DNA of 64,000 nt, taken from assembly GCF_025420585.1 (NCBI RefSeq), contig NZ_JAOEGB010000001.1:124001-188000 (forward strand). The letters are read 5' to 3'. Of the stretch, positions 42,310-52,023 are shown in pieces. Made by a program: the position numbers and the translations under genes. Each line of letters opens with the position of its first letter. Within the stretch, counting starts at the first letter, position 1. The notes beneath the pieces were generated by a model, which saw nothing but the letters and a program-made list of their open reading frames with translations, was not told where the DNA came from and did no database searches. The stretch comes from Planotetraspora sp. A-T 1434. Lineage in GTDB: Bacteria; Actinomycetota; Actinomycetes; Streptosporangiales; Streptosporangiaceae.

Positions 42310-43740
42310 TTACCAGTCGCCGCCGCCGAAGTCGCCGCCGCCGAAGTCGCCGCCTCCACCCCAGTCGCCGCCTCCGCCGAAGTCGCCGCCTCCGCCGAAG
42401 TCGCCGCCTCCGCCGCCGAAGTCTCCTCCGCCGCCGCCCCAGTCGCCGCCACCGGCCTCGACGCCGTCCTGGTAGCCGGACTCGTAGCCCGAGCCGTAGC
42501 CGCCGTATCCGTAGCCGCCCCAGCCGCCGCCGAACGCGCCGCCGAGCACGGTGCCGACCAGCATGCCGGTCAGCAGATCGCCGCCGAAGCCGCCGTAGTA
42601 GCCGTAGGCGTAGGGCTGGTAGGCGGGACCGGCGTCCCAGTACGGCCGGCGCTGGCCGTTGACCACGACCTCACGCATCTGCGGGTCGAAGCCGCGCTCG
42701 ACGGCCTCGGCGTCGGCCGCGCAGGCCGGGACGTCGCGGACCGCGCCACCGGGCGGGGCCCAGCGGACGGTGCGGACGGACGGGCCGTGCTGCGGGTTGA
42801 AGAAGCACGGGGGCAGCCGCTCCGGCAGGGGCTGGTTGTTCACCCGCGCCTTGACGCAGGCCAGGGCGTAGCGCCCGTCCTCCAGGGTCGAGGTGACCGT
42901 ACGGAGCTCGTCGGGGCGCTTGACCGCGGCGAGCTCGTTCTTGGCCCGCTCGTAGGAGTCGAGCGCGCGCTGCCAGTCGGACGAGGTCTCGGCCTGCGGC
43001 AGCATCTTGACATCCAGGTCCAGAGCGGTGATCTCCTCACCGAACTTGGTGACGTCCTCCTCGACGGTCTGCTTGACCGCGGCGAGCTCGGCCGCCTCCT
43101 TCTCCTCGCGCTTCCGCTTCATGCGGCGAGAGATGATCCACAAACCGGCACCTCCGACGACGGCGACTCCCAGAATGCCGACCAGCACGCCGCCGCCTCC
43201 GCCTCCGGCCGCGCTGCCCCTGTCCAGTGCGTCCTTGTCGCCCTCCACGGCGAGGTTGACGCGGTTGACGAAGTCCTCCATGCCGGTGGCGACGTCTTTG
43301 TTGCTGGCGGTGGACAGCCTGGCGAGCCGAGCCGCGGACACGTTCGGCGGCAGGGCCGTAGAGGCGGCGAAGACACTGGTCCCGTCCAGGACGGCGACTG
43401 TGGCACTCGACCGGCCCGCCGCGTCGAGCCCCCTGCCGAGGCTGTTGATGAACGTGCGCGCCTCGGCGGTGGTCACGGTGCCGTCGGGCAGCGCGGCCAC
43501 GTAAATCTTGGACTTGGAGCCCTTCAGCGCCTTGCGGATGTCGTCCTGCTGGCTCGACGACAGCGGGGCGCCGCTCTGGACGAAGAGCGGGTCGCCGCTC
43601 TTCCACGCCGCGATCACGGTGTCGGGATTCGGCGGAGTCGCGGCATGGGCGGCGGGGGAGAGCGCGAACAGCGCGAAAACACCGACGAGCAGCGCCGCCA
43701 TGGCGGCCCCCACGCGGCCCAGCGGTTGTGTGATGGTCAC
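42310..43740 (-). CDS. Membrane protein with Gly-rich C-terminal repeat tail, related in part to the pentapeptide protein
   Basis: The 476-residue product has a signal peptide (cleavage near AAHA, residue 33), an extracellular domain (about 35-165, with IYVAALPDGTVTTAEARTF, resembling DUF6676/TPM-like proteins), a Gly-rich spacer, a membrane helix (about 185-205) and a cytoplasmic domain (about 215-310) with EEDVTKFGEEITALDLDVK and DWQRALDSYERAKNEL. This last part matches the end of the preceding gene. The C-terminal 100 residues are Tyr/Gly-rich, ending in GGGGDFGGGGDW-type repeats. Function unknown; the tail may form flexible or phase-separating contacts. Confidence 0.75.
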   Translation of the reverse strand: MTITQPLGRVGAAMAALLVGVFALFALSPAAHAATPPNPDTVIAAWKSGDPLFVQSGAPLSSSQQDDIRKALKGSKSKIYVAALPDGTVTTAEARTFINSLGRGLDAAGRSSATVAVLDGTSVFAASTALPPNVSAARLARLSTASNKDVATGMEDFVNRVNLAVEGDKDALDRGSAAGGGGGGVLVGILGVAVVGGAGLWIISRRMKRKREEKEAAELAAVKQTVEEDVTKFGEEITALDLDVKMLPQAETSSDWQRALDSYERAKNELAAVKRPDELRTVTSTLEDGRYALACVKARVNNQPLPERLPPCFFNPQHGPSVRTVRWAPPGGAVRDVPACAADAEAVERGFDPQMREVVVNGQRRPYWDAGPAYQPYAYGYYGGFGGDLLTGMLVGTVLGGAFGGGWGGYGYGGYGSGYESGYQDGVEAGGGDWGGGGGDFGGGGGDFGGGGDFGGGGDWGGGGDFGGGDFGGGDW

Positions 43741-43888
43741 GGCTTCAAGCCTCCTTCGCCCTACAGGACGAACGGCAGGGCGCGATGGTTCCTCTCCGGA
43801 AGATGTTCATGCCTCAGAGATCCTCGAACCCTTACCCATGGACCGCCTGGTCGAACGCCCTGGACGGCCCGATCCCGCCGGGAGGGCC

Positions 43889-45634
43889 TCAGGCGTCCTT
43901 GATCTCGCAGATCACGGCTCCCGCGGTCACGGTCTGGCCGGCCGCGGCGGTGAGGCCCGTGACCGTGCCGGCCTTGTGGGCCGCGAGCGGCTGCTCCATC
44001 TTCATCGCCTCGATGACGACGATCGTGTCTCCGGCCGCCACCGTGTCCCCGTCCGAGGCGACGACCTTGACGATCGTCCCCTGCATCGGGCTGACGAGGG
44101 AGTCGCCGCCGACCGCCGCCTTCTTCGGGTTGTTTCCACCGCCACGCCTGGGCGTCTTCTTGGCCGTTGTACGGCTGGCCGTACCGAGCTCAGACGGGAG
44201 GACGACCTCGAGGCGCTTGCCGCCGACCTCGACGGTGATGCGCTCCCGCTCGACCTGCTCCCCGGCCTCCACCGGCCCCTCGAACAGCGGGATCTCGTTC
44301 ACGAACTCGGTCTCGATCCACCGGGTGTGCACGGAGAAGGGCTCATCGACGAAGGCGGGGTCCTCCACGACGGCGCGGTGGAACGGAAGGACGGTGGGCA
44401 TGCCGCCGATCTCGAACTCGGCCAGCGCCCGGCGCGACCGCTCCAGCGCCTGCCGCCGCGAGGAGCCGGTGACGATGAGCTTCGCGACGAGGGAGTCGAA
44501 GGACTGCGGCACGGTCATACCCGTCTCGTAGCCCGAGTCGAGCCGTACGCCGGGGCCCGAAGGAGCGCGCATCGACGTCAGCGTGCCGGGAGCGGGCAGG
44601 AAGCCCCGGCCGGCGTCCTCGGCGTTGATCCGGAACTCGATCGAGTGGCCGCGCAGCACGGGGTCGTCGTAGCCGAGGGCCTCGCCGTCGGCGACGCGGA
44701 ACATCTCCCGGACGAGGTCGATCCCGGAGACCTCCTCGGTGACGGGGTGCTCGACCTGGAGCCGGGTGTTGACTTCGAGGAAGGAGATGGTGCCGTCCTG
44801 GCCGACGAGGAACTCGCAGGTGCCCGCGCCGACGTAGCCCGCCTCGCGCAGGATCGCCTTGGACGACGAGTAGAGCAGGTCCCGCTGCTCGCCGGAGAGG
44901 AACGGCGCGGGGGCCTCCTCGACCAGCTTCTGGTGGCGGCGCTGGAGCGAGCAGTCGCGGGTGCTGACGACCACGACGTTGCCGTGCCGGTCGGCGAGGC
45001 ACTGGGTCTCGACGTGCCGGGGGCGGTCGAGGTAGCGCTCGACGAAGCACTCGCCGCGCCCGAAGGCGGTGACGGCCTCGCGGACGGCGGACTCGTAGAG
45101 GTCGGGGATCTCCTCGATCGTGCGCGCCACCTTGAGCCCGCGGCCGCCTCCGCCGAAGGCCGCCTTGATGGCGATCGGAAGTCCGTGCTCCTCGGCGAAC
45201 GCGATGACCTCGTCCACTCCGGACACGGGGTCGGGCGTGCCCGCCACGAGCGGGGCGCCGACGCGCTGTGCGATGTGCCGGGCCTGGACCTTGTCGCCGA
45301 GGGCGGTGATGGCGGCGGGCGGCGGGCCGATCCAGATCAGGCCCGCGTCCTCCACGGCCTGCGCGAAGTCGGCGTTCTCGGCGAGGAAGCCGTAGCCGGG
45401 GTGGACGGCGTCCGCCCCTGTCTGCCGGGCCACGGAGAGGAGCTTGCCGATGTTGAGATACGTGTCCGCCGGGCTCTGCCCGTTGAGCGCGTGCGCCTCG
45501 TCGGCCACCCGGACGTGGAGCGCGTCCAGATCCTGGTCGGCGTACACCGCGACGCTGGTCAGCCCGGCGTCCTTGCACGCGCGGGCGATCCGTACGGCGA
45601 TCTCGCCGCGGTTGGCGATCAAGACCTTCTGCAC
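43889..45634 (-). CDS. Acetyl/propionyl-CoA carboxylase alpha chain (biotin carboxylase plus biotin carrier)
   Basis: The 581-residue protein has a full biotin carboxylase (about 1-450): [20 protein letters not shown], the ATP Gly loop [12 protein letters not shown], and [15 protein letters not shown], then a linker and a C-terminal biotinyl domain with the lysine in EAMKMEQPL. It carboxylates biotin for acyl-CoA carboxylase, giving malonyl- or methylmalonyl-CoA with a separate beta subunit that is not in the window. GTG at 45634 has GAAGGGA nine bases upstream; the ATG at 45643 would be too close to it. Confidence 0.93.
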   Translation of the reverse strand: MQKVLIANRGEIAVRIARACKDAGLTSVAVYADQDLDALHVRVADEAHALNGQSPADTYLNIGKLLSVARQTGADAVHPGYGFLAENADFAQAVEDAGLIWIGPPPAAITALGDKVQARHIAQRVGAPLVAGTPDPVSGVDEVIAFAEEHGLPIAIKAAFGGGGRGLKVARTIEEIPDLYESAVREAVTAFGRGECFVERYLDRPRHVETQCLADRHGNVVVVSTRDCSLQRRHQKLVEEAPAPFLSGEQRDLLYSSSKAILREAGYVGAGTCEFLVGQDGTISFLEVNTRLQVEHPVTEEVSGIDLVREMFRVADGEALGYDDPVLRGHSIEFRINAEDAGRGFLPAPGTLTSMRAPSGPGVRLDSGYETGMTVPQSFDSLVAKLIVTGSSRRQALERSRRALAEFEIGGMPTVLPFHRAVVEDPAFVDEPFSVHTRWIETEFVNEIPLFEGPVEAGEQVERERITVEVGGKRLEVVLPSELGTASRTTAKKTPRRGGGNNPKKAAVGGDSLVSPMQGTIVKVVASDGDTVAAGDTIVVIEAMKMEQPLAAHKAGTVTGLTAAAGQTVTAGAVICEIKDA

Positions 45635-45864
45635 CGCCGTCATCCCTTCGTCCCGGGCCTGGCTGACCTTCATGGAGTGTAAGCGGCCAGTCGGCTCGGG
45701 AGATCCCCACCCCCGGCAAAGCGCGTCCTCCTCAGGGGATGCGGAGCCGCGCGCGTCAAGCGCCCGCCGGGCGCCAGTGGTATAGCCGCTCGGCATAAAG
45801 GGTTCACAGAATTGACTGAGGATCTACGGTGAGGGCGGCCCCCTGTCGATGAAGGAGTGACCGA

Positions 45865-46137
45865 ATGAGTAACAGCTTGCTCGGCGGCAACCCGGCGGAG
45901 ATGCAGAGCATGGCCGCGCAGTTCACCCAGCAGGCGGACCAGGTTCGCGCCACGATGGCCAACCTCGACCGTGAGGCTGCCAAGGTCGGCACCGCCTGGA
46001 CCGGCCCCGGCGCGCAGCGCTTCCACGACGCCTGGCAGAGCTATCGGGCGGCGTTCCAGCGCATGTCGGAGGAGCTCAACGAGGCGTCCCGGGTCATCAA
46101 CACCTACCGCGGCAACATCGAGTCCGCGACCCGCTAA
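45865..46137 (+). CDS. WXG100 (ESAT-6-like) secreted protein
   Basis: The 90-residue protein forms two helices around a Trp45-Thr-Gly47 turn (KVGTAWTGPGA) and has the helical spacing of type VII substrates. It lacks an obvious Y-x-x-x-D/E signal at the end, although the tail INTYRGNIESATR contains a Tyr close to a Glu. A GAAGGAG lies before the ATG. It is convergent with an EccC-type ATPase gene just downstream, which would be its translocation motor. Confidence 0.9.
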   Translation: MSNSLLGGNPAEMQSMAAQFTQQADQVRATMANLDREAAKVGTAWTGPGAQRFHDAWQSYRAAFQRMSEELNEASRVINTYRGNIESATR

Positions 46138-46183
46138 CGCCTCCCGCAATAAAGCCCGCAATACAGCTAGACAGCCATTTCGG

Positions 46184-49100
46184 CTATCCGGGGATCGCGG
46201 CCTGGATCGGGGTCGCGGTCCCCGAGACCACCAGCAGGCCGCGCCCCGGAGGGCCTCCCACGGCGCCGCGCGGCAGCCGTACGTTGAACAGGTCGCCGTC
46301 GGCCGGGCTCTGCACGGCCAGTAGGAGTCCCGTCCGCGACTTGCGCGCCTCCGCCACGAACCCGCGGTAGGCCGTCGCCAGGTCCCCAGTGGTCCCCGCC
46401 AGCAGTAGCCCGTGCTCCCCGTCCCGAGCCGTCCGGAGCGCCTCCTCAACCGCCAGGCCGAGCATCGACTCGGGGGAGATCAGCTCCGCGTCGTCCACGA
46501 TCAGCACGTACCGCTCCTGGCCCGCGACCAGCGCGAGCGGATCGTGCGCCCCCGGCAGGCCGCCGAAGTCGTCCGCGCCTCCGCCGTCCACGCTTCTGGC
46601 GTTTCCGTCCAGTACGGCCAGCACGCCGGGCGAGCCCGCCAGCTCGCGCAGCGGGCTCCGGCGCGGAGTGACGGCCAGGATCGGCGTGCCGCGCTGGAGC
46701 AGCGACCTGGCCGCCGTGACGAGGCACGACGACCGTCCCGAGCGGGCCGGTCCGGCGACGACCGCGGCCGGGCCCTGGGCCAGCAGGTCGACGCCGAGCG
46801 GGGCCAGGGCGTCGCCGCCCGCGCCGAGCAGCGCCCACAGCGGCGACGGCGGCTCGAACGACGGTGCGAGCTCCAGCGCCTGATCGGCCGTGATGCGCAT
46901 GGGCAGTGCGTCCACCCGCAGCGGCGGCTCCGATTCCCAGGCCCATCCGCCAGGCGTCAGGCCTCCTCGCAGTCGCGGGTCGCCGCCGAACCGGGCCGTG
47001 GCCGTACGGCCGAGCTCCTGGAGGGCGGCCACCTGCGCGGGGCCGGAGGGGTCGTCCGCGAGCAGGGCGATCTGGCTCTCCACCAGGCCGTGCTCGCCGA
47101 TCGACAGTGTCCGGCCCGGCGGCATCGAGGTGGGCAGGGTGCGCACCGGCAGCCCGGCCAGCCCGTAGTCTGCGGGGTCGGCGAGCCGGAGGATCAGACG
47201 GTCCTCGAAGACGGTCGAGATCTGCCCGAGCAGTCCCGACCTGTCCGAGGTGACGACGGCACGAAGTCCCACGGCCGGACCCTCTCGCAGGAGCTGCATC
47301 AGCGCGTCGAGCAGCCGCCCGTAGTCGTAGTTCTCGAACGCGGCGACGTAGCCCTCCCACCGGTCGACCATCAGCACGAGGTACGGCAGCCGCCCGACCT
47401 CGGGCCCGATGGCCCGGCCGGCGCCCGAAGGGGACAGGTGGGACCTGGCCGCCGCGCGGGCCTCGGCCAGCGACGCGTAACCGGCCTCGGCCAGGAGCTG
47501 CTGGCGGCGGCCGACCTCGGCGCGCAGGCGCGTGAGGAGGCGCTCGACCCGGTCGAGCTGGTCACGGGTCACCACCGCGCCGCAGTGCGGCAGGCCGACG
47601 AGCGGCAGCAGGGCTCCGGAGCCGCAGTCGACGGCATGTATGTGGACGTCCTCGGGCGACGCCCCGGCCGCGATCGACCCCGCGATCGTCCGGAGCGCCG
47701 TCGAACGGCCACTGCGTGCCGTACCGGCGATGAGCAGGTGGCCCCCATGCCGTGGATCGAGCACGAGAGGTCGTCTGCCCTGCTCCCACGGCAGGTCGGC
47801 GATCCCGAACGGCAGCGGCGGGACCTCCTCCGCTCCCGGCCGGTACGGCTGGGCAGGAGACGCCGTCCAGCCGGTCCCCTCGGCGCGTCTTACACCTGGG
47901 CCGGCGGCGCCCGGGTCCCTGGTCTCCGGGCCGGCGGCGTCAGGGCCCGTGGCGGCCTCGGGCAGGTCGTCCAGGGTGACGCGGTCGGAGAGCGGCGGGA
48001 GCCACGGGCTGGGCTGTCGCGGGATCCCGCGACCGGCCTCGACAATCGCGTCCACGAGCAGCGCGAGGTCGGTGTCGGCCGACGTCTCCACCCGGGCCGA
48101 GACCTCGAGAGGGTGGCCCAGCGCCTGCCAGGACAGGTCGATCACCCGCACGTCGTCGCCGCCCCGCCCCGCCTCGGCATGACGCGCCCCGATATGACGC
48201 GGCCCGTCGCCGCCATGGTGCGGGCCGTCAACAGCGCGGCCACGGCCGGGGCCGCCGCTCCCGGGGCCGGATGACGGAGTGCGCCCTCCGATGCGGGCGG
48301 TCTGTACGGCCACCGCCGGGCCGGACCCGGACCTGACGTAGCAACGGCCGGGTGTCGATCGGGAGATGTGCGCCGCGTCGGGCACGTCGATGACGTCGGC
48401 CGACTCCCTGCCGTCGGTCACCCGGAGGGCGATCCGCAGCGAGGTGTTGGCCTGGATGTCGGCCGTCACCACGCCGCCGGGCCGCTGCGTGGCGAGGATC
48501 AGGTGGATGCCGAGAGAGCGGCCGCGCCTGGCGATGTCCACGAGCCCTTCGACGAAGTCGGGCAACTCCGCCACGAGCGCGGCGAACTCGTCGATGATCA
48601 GCACGAGCCGAGGGAGGGACGGATGGCGGCCGCCCGAGTGAAGACCCGCCCCGGCCCCACCCACACCGGCCCCACCCGCCCCGGCCCCGCCCGAGCGGCC
48701 GAACGAGCCCGAGCCGCCGAACGAGGCGCCTGGGCCGAAGCCGCTCGGGCTACCCGTTCCGGGGCTGCCGAAGATGCCGCTGGTCCGCGCCTGGCGCACC
48801 CCGCCCACGCCCAGGACCCAGGTCGCGCCGCGTGCCCGGAGCCGCTGGTAGTCGTCGATGTCCTTCGCCCCCGCGTCCAGGAGCAGACGCTCCCTCCGGC
48901 GGATCTCGGCGGCGAGCGACGACAGGGCCCGCTGGGTCAGGTGGCCGTCGAGGTCGCTCACCATGCCGACCGTGTGCGGGAGCCGTACGCACTCCTTGAA
49001 GGCCGCGCCGCCCTTGTAGTCGATGAGGACGAACGTCATCTCGTCCGGCCGGTTGGCGACCGCCAGCGAGCAGATCAACGTCTGGAGCAGCTCCGACTTG

Positions 49101-51328
49101 CCCGCGCCGGTGGTTCCGGCGATCAGGGCGTGCGGGCCGTCCTTGCTGATGTCCACCTCGAACGGGCCCTCCGGGCCCACGCCGATGACCGCGCGGGTCG
49201 ACCGGCCCCACTGCTTGGCGATGTCGACGGGTCCGAGCAGGTCGAGCAGGCGGACGGAGTCCGGGAGCGCGGAGGAGGGGTCGTCGCGGCTCACGTCGCG
49301 GAGGGGGGCCAGCGCCCGGCCCAGGCGGTCGGCCCACGACGGGGAGACCCGGTCGGCCCGGATCCCGCTGATGGGGTCGAGGCCGCCGCCGCGCAGCCGT
49401 ACCGACCCGTCCCGGCCGCATGAGACCACGGTGGCGCACTCTTCGGGCAGCAGCCGCTCGTCCTCGTCGATCGCGATCGTGTAGACCCCGGCCCTCGGGC
49501 CCTGCCTGAGCACCTGGGGCATGCCGGGAAGGCCCCGCAGCACCTGGGCGCCGTCGAGGATGACGAGCACGTCGTAGGGGCGCTCGTCATAGGTTGCGAA
49601 GGCCGGCTCGGCCGCCTGCGCCGAACCGGCGCGGCCCAGGTCCTCCCAGCCCGCCGGGCCGCCCGTCAGCCGCGAGTTCCGCAGGACCGCGCCGTACGGC
49701 CCGCCACCGCCTGTGCCGCCTGTGCCGTCGGTGTCGAGACGCTCGGCGACGAGCGCCGCCAACTCGGAGACCCGGCGGGCGGCCGCCTCGGGATCGGCGC
49801 CGACGAGCGCGACGCAGTCGGCGGTGAGGGAGCCCCCGCGCGAGGCGGCGTCGGACGCGCAATGCGGCAGCCAGCGGACCCAGCCCCACTGGTCGGCGCT
49901 GTCGGCGTTGGCGGACAGCACGACGATGGCGAGGTCGCGCGGGCTGTGCAGGGTGGCCGCCTGTCCGACCAGCCAGCGGGCGGAGCCGAGGGCCACGTCT
50001 CTCGGCCCGGTGAGGCCCGCGACGCCGAGCCTGCGCATGACCAGGGCGACGGGGACGTCCCGGCAGAGAGGCTGGTCATTACGGGGGGAGTCGGCGGGCG
50101 CGCCGCTCTCGGGCTCGAAGTCGAGGTCGGCGGGGAGGTCGGCCAGCCCCACGCGGAGCCGCAGCGCGTCACGGTCGTGGATCCGCCGCTCCCACAGTCT
50201 CCGCCGGGGGCCGGTCGCCGTGAGCAGCACCTCGGCGGGATCGGGCGCGCCGTTCCGCCGTTCGGCCTCGTCCTCCTTGACGGCCTTCGTCACCTCGGTC
50301 TCGTACGCCGCCAGCCGCTCCTTGTACGCCTTGACCGCCTGTCGGTGTTTCTTCCTGCCGTGCCTGCGGTCTCCGGCCCACTGCCCCAGCATGATCAGCG
50401 GTGTCATCAGCGCGATCAGCAGGAAGTACCACTGGCCGGTGACGCGTACCATGACGATGCCGAAGACCGCGGGAAGCAGCGCGGCCAGCAGTTGCAGCCG
50501 CATCCCCTCGGCCCGCTTGGGCTCGGCCGGGACGACGATCCGCCGCTGGCGGTCCGGCCGCTGGAGCCGGGGTGGGCGGTTGTAGGCCAGCCCCCCGTCG
50601 GGCAGCGCGTCCAGGTGGGCGTCGGGCGGCTGGACCGGGCCGATGGAGAAGGCCGAGCCGCCACAGGACAGCGTCGCCCGCTCCGGCCACGGCGTCGCCT
50701 CGATGACCGGCTCCCCGTCGAGGTGAAGGCCGCCTGATCCATGACCGCCGGAGCCGCGAGCGGCCCCCTCCCGGTCGGACGCGTGCCGGCTGGACGGCGA
50801 GCGGTCCGCGGAGCCGCTGGACATGTCGGCTGGTTCCACGGTGATGGCGCTGGGAGTCAGCCGGATCACGGCGGCCCGCGCCGGCATCAGCGGATCCGGT
50901 ACGGCTATCGCGCACGCCGGGTCGGCGCCGATGATGTGCGTGCCGAAGCCGAGCCGGTGGACGACGCCCGCTCCCGGGCCGCCGACCACGCGGAGCTCCA
51001 CCACGCCGCCGGGCTCCTCCATCATGGTGGCGGACGCAGCGTGACCGTCCACGGCGATCAGGTCGCCGTCGCGGAGGAGCCCGAAGACGGCGCTGTCCGG
51101 GTCGAGCGGCCGCCCGTCGAGCCACAGCTTGGCCTCGGCGGGCTCCGTTCGCTGGCCCCTGTCGAGGTCGTAGGGCGCCCTGGCGCGCGGGAGCCGTACG
51201 ACGTTGGAAGGGCGGCCGGAGGAGCTGTCGAGCGCGGCGGCGAGCCCGGCGACGGTGGTCGCCTCGTCGCCTTCCACCACCACGTCGCGGTGGCCGTGCT
51301 CGGTGACCACGGTGAGCGTAATCCGCAT
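46184..51328 (-). CDS. FtsK/SpoIIIE-type type VII secretion ATPase (EccC-like) with FHA domain
   Basis: The 1714-residue protein has an N-terminal FHA domain (about 100-240), two membrane helices (about 276-314) and three FtsK/SpoIIIE ATPase domains. The first has a full Walker A GTTGAGKSELLQT (about 735-745) and Walker B LVLIIDEFAALV (about 905). The second and third have Arg for the Walker A lysine (GTARSGRST about 1200; GPARSGRSS about 1525), as expected for regulatory domains. A Gly/Ser-rich insert of about 50 residues (about 850-900) lies just before Walker B of the first domain. It should drive export of WXG100 proteins. No EccB, D, E or mycosin gene is adjacent, so it may be an orphan pair with the WXG100 gene. 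Confidence 0.88.
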   Translation of the reverse strand: MRITLTVVTEHGHRDVVVEGDEATTVAGLAAALDSSSGRPSNVVRLPRARAPYDLDRGQRTEPAEAKLWLDGRPLDPDSAVFGLLRDGDLIAVDGHAASATMMEEPGGVVELRVVGGPGAGVVHRLGFGTHIIGADPACAIAVPDPLMPARAAVIRLTPSAITVEPADMSSGSADRSPSSRHASDREGAARGSGGHGSGGLHLDGEPVIEATPWPERATLSCGGSAFSIGPVQPPDAHLDALPDGGLAYNRPPRLQRPDRQRRIVVPAEPKRAEGMRLQLLAALLPAVFGIVMVRVTGQWYFLLIALMTPLIMLGQWAGDRRHGRKKHRQAVKAYKERLAAYETEVTKAVKEDEAERRNGAPDPAEVLLTATGPRRRLWERRIHDRDALRLRVGLADLPADLDFEPESGAPADSPRNDQPLCRDVPVALVMRRLGVAGLTGPRDVALGSARWLVGQAATLHSPRDLAIVVLSANADSADQWGWVRWLPHCASDAASRGGSLTADCVALVGADPEAAARRVSELAALVAERLDTDGTGGTGGGGPYGAVLRNSRLTGGPAGWEDLGRAGSAQAAEPAFATYDERPYDVLVILDGAQVLRGLPGMPQVLRQGPRAGVYTIAIDEDERLLPEECATVVSCGRDGSVRLRGGGLDPISGIRADRVSPSWADRLGRALAPLRDVSRDDPSSALPDSVRLLDLLGPVDIAKQWGRSTRAVIGVGPEGPFEVDISKDGPHALIAGTTGAGKSELLQTLICSLAVANRPDEMTFVLIDYKGGAAFKECVRLPHTVGMVSDLDGHLTQRALSSLAAEIRRRERLLLDAGAKDIDDYQRLRARGATWVLGVGGVRQARTSGIFGSPGTGSPSGFGPGASFGGSGSFGRSGGAGAGGAGVGGAGAGLHSGGRHPSLPRLVLIIDEFAALVAELPDFVEGLVDIARRGRSLGIHLILATQRPGGVVTADIQANTSLRIALRVTDGRESADVIDVPDAAHISRSTPGRCYVRSGSGPAVAVQTARIGGRTPSSGPGSGGPGRGRAVDGPHHGGDGPRHIGARHAEAGRGGDDVRVIDLSWQALGHPLEVSARVETSADTDLALLVDAIVEAGRGIPRQPSPWLPPLSDRVTLDDLPEAATGPDAAGPETRDPGAAGPGVRRAEGTGWTASPAQPYRPGAEEVPPLPFGIADLPWEQGRRPLVLDPRHGGHLLIAGTARSGRSTALRTIAGSIAAGASPEDVHIHAVDCGSGALLPLVGLPHCGAVVTRDQLDRVERLLTRLRAEVGRRQQLLAEAGYASLAEARAAARSHLSPSGAGRAIGPEVGRLPYLVLMVDRWEGYVAAFENYDYGRLLDALMQLLREGPAVGLRAVVTSDRSGLLGQISTVFEDRLILRLADPADYGLAGLPVRTLPTSMPPGRTLSIGEHGLVESQIALLADDPSGPAQVAALQELGRTATARFGGDPRLRGGLTPGGWAWESEPPLRVDALPMRITADQALELAPSFEPPSPLWALLGAGGDALAPLGVDLLAQGPAAVVAGPARSGRSSCLVTAARSLLQRGTPILAVTPRRSPLRELAGSPGVLAVLDGNARSVDGGGADDFGGLPGAHDPLALVAGQERYVLIVDDAELISPESMLGLAVEEALRTARDGEHGLLLAGTTGDLATAYRGFVAEARKSRTGLLLAVQSPADGDLFNVRLPRGAVGGPPGRGLLVVSGTATPIQAAIPG

Positions 51329-51808
51329 GCGCAGACTCCAGGCCCTCAGCGGAGGGCATCAGGTGGAGGGACGTTTCTCGGTGAGAGGGTTTCATCCGGA
51401 GAGGGTTGCGTGAAGATCTCTTCGCGATCTTCTCAGGGGGACAAGGTAGTGGCGTGTCACCTGTCGATCTGGTCGTTTGCCCCAATCGGTAAAGGTCGTC
51501 TACCACTTCTGTCACATCAGTCACTGGAGTCACATGCGCCACCATCGGCCATCGCCCTTGGTGCGCCCGGAGTGGCGGGCCCGGTGGTGGATATCGCTGT
51601 GGACAACGTGTGGGGGATGGAAGGAGCTCTGGTCGGGTGCCGCTACTTCGCCCTGTGAACAAGGCGTTTATCCAACCGATAGACGCGAACTTCTTTCATG
51701 TCCGCCCCGCGACTCTGTGGACAACCGGCCCGTGTCCTGGTGGCCGAGACCCGGCGATCCCTGTGAAAGATGTGACCGCTGGGAATGCAGTGAGTTTCGG
51801 ATATCACA

Positions 51809-51833
51809 AAATAGCGGTATTAGAACGCTATTT
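51809..51833. promoter_or_regulatory. Inverted repeat AAATAGCG-N9-CGCTATTT
   Basis: A perfect 8-bp inverted repeat with a 9-base spacer, in the AT-rich part of the Tad promoter region, 28 bases before a -35 candidate. It looks like a dimeric regulator site or an RNA hairpin. Confidence 0.5.
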
Positions 51834-51840
51834 GCCTGGA

Positions 51841-51854
51841 TGGATCTAGATCCA
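51841..51854. promoter_or_regulatory. 14-bp palindrome TGGATCTAGATCCA
   Basis: A perfect palindrome seven bases after the previous inverted repeat and seven bases before the TTGACA of the promoter candidate. It is likely an operator. Confidence 0.5.
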
Positions 51855-51860
51855 CTGCCG

Positions 51861-51890
51861 TTGACAGGCGTATTCCTAACGGATAAGCAT
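51861..51890 (+). promoter_or_regulatory. Candidate Tad operon promoter
   Basis: TTGACA at 51861-51866, then TAAGCA at 51884-51889 (17-base spacer), about 135 bases before the first Tad gene. The sequence is close to the housekeeping consensus and is flanked by the palindromes. Confidence 0.5.
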
Positions 51891-52023
51891 GGGTCGCCGC
51901 TTTACGGCAACATGAGAACGGGAAGCTGCCCATAATGTGGTGAAGTCTGAGCAAAGAGCAAGACCGTAAACGAATTCAAGCGGCCCGAAAAAGGGCGCGA
52001 TCATCCCTGGGAGTCCCCCACCC

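Larger units (their letters stand above)
51329..52023. other. Long AT-richer intergenic region between eccC and the Tad operon
   Basis: A 695-bp region without a convincing gene, sharply lower in GC than its neighbours between about 51650 and 51970. It contains three GTCAC direct repeats at 9-bp spacing (51511, 51520, 51529), an inverted repeat, a 14-bp palindrome and a promoter candidate. It is divergent between eccC and the Tad operon, so it probably controls both. A small RNA cannot be excluded. Confidence 0.6.

Noticed and set aside
51610-51849. 79-codon plus-strand ORF in the eccC-Tad gap
   Set aside because: Low GC3, rare codons for this genome, no recognisable domain, and it runs through the inverted-repeat region.
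51329-52023. tRNA or rRNA gene in the long gap
   Set aside because: No cloverleaf arms, TTC-type loop sequence or rRNA-like stretch could be recognised. No tRNA or rRNA was seen anywhere else in the window.
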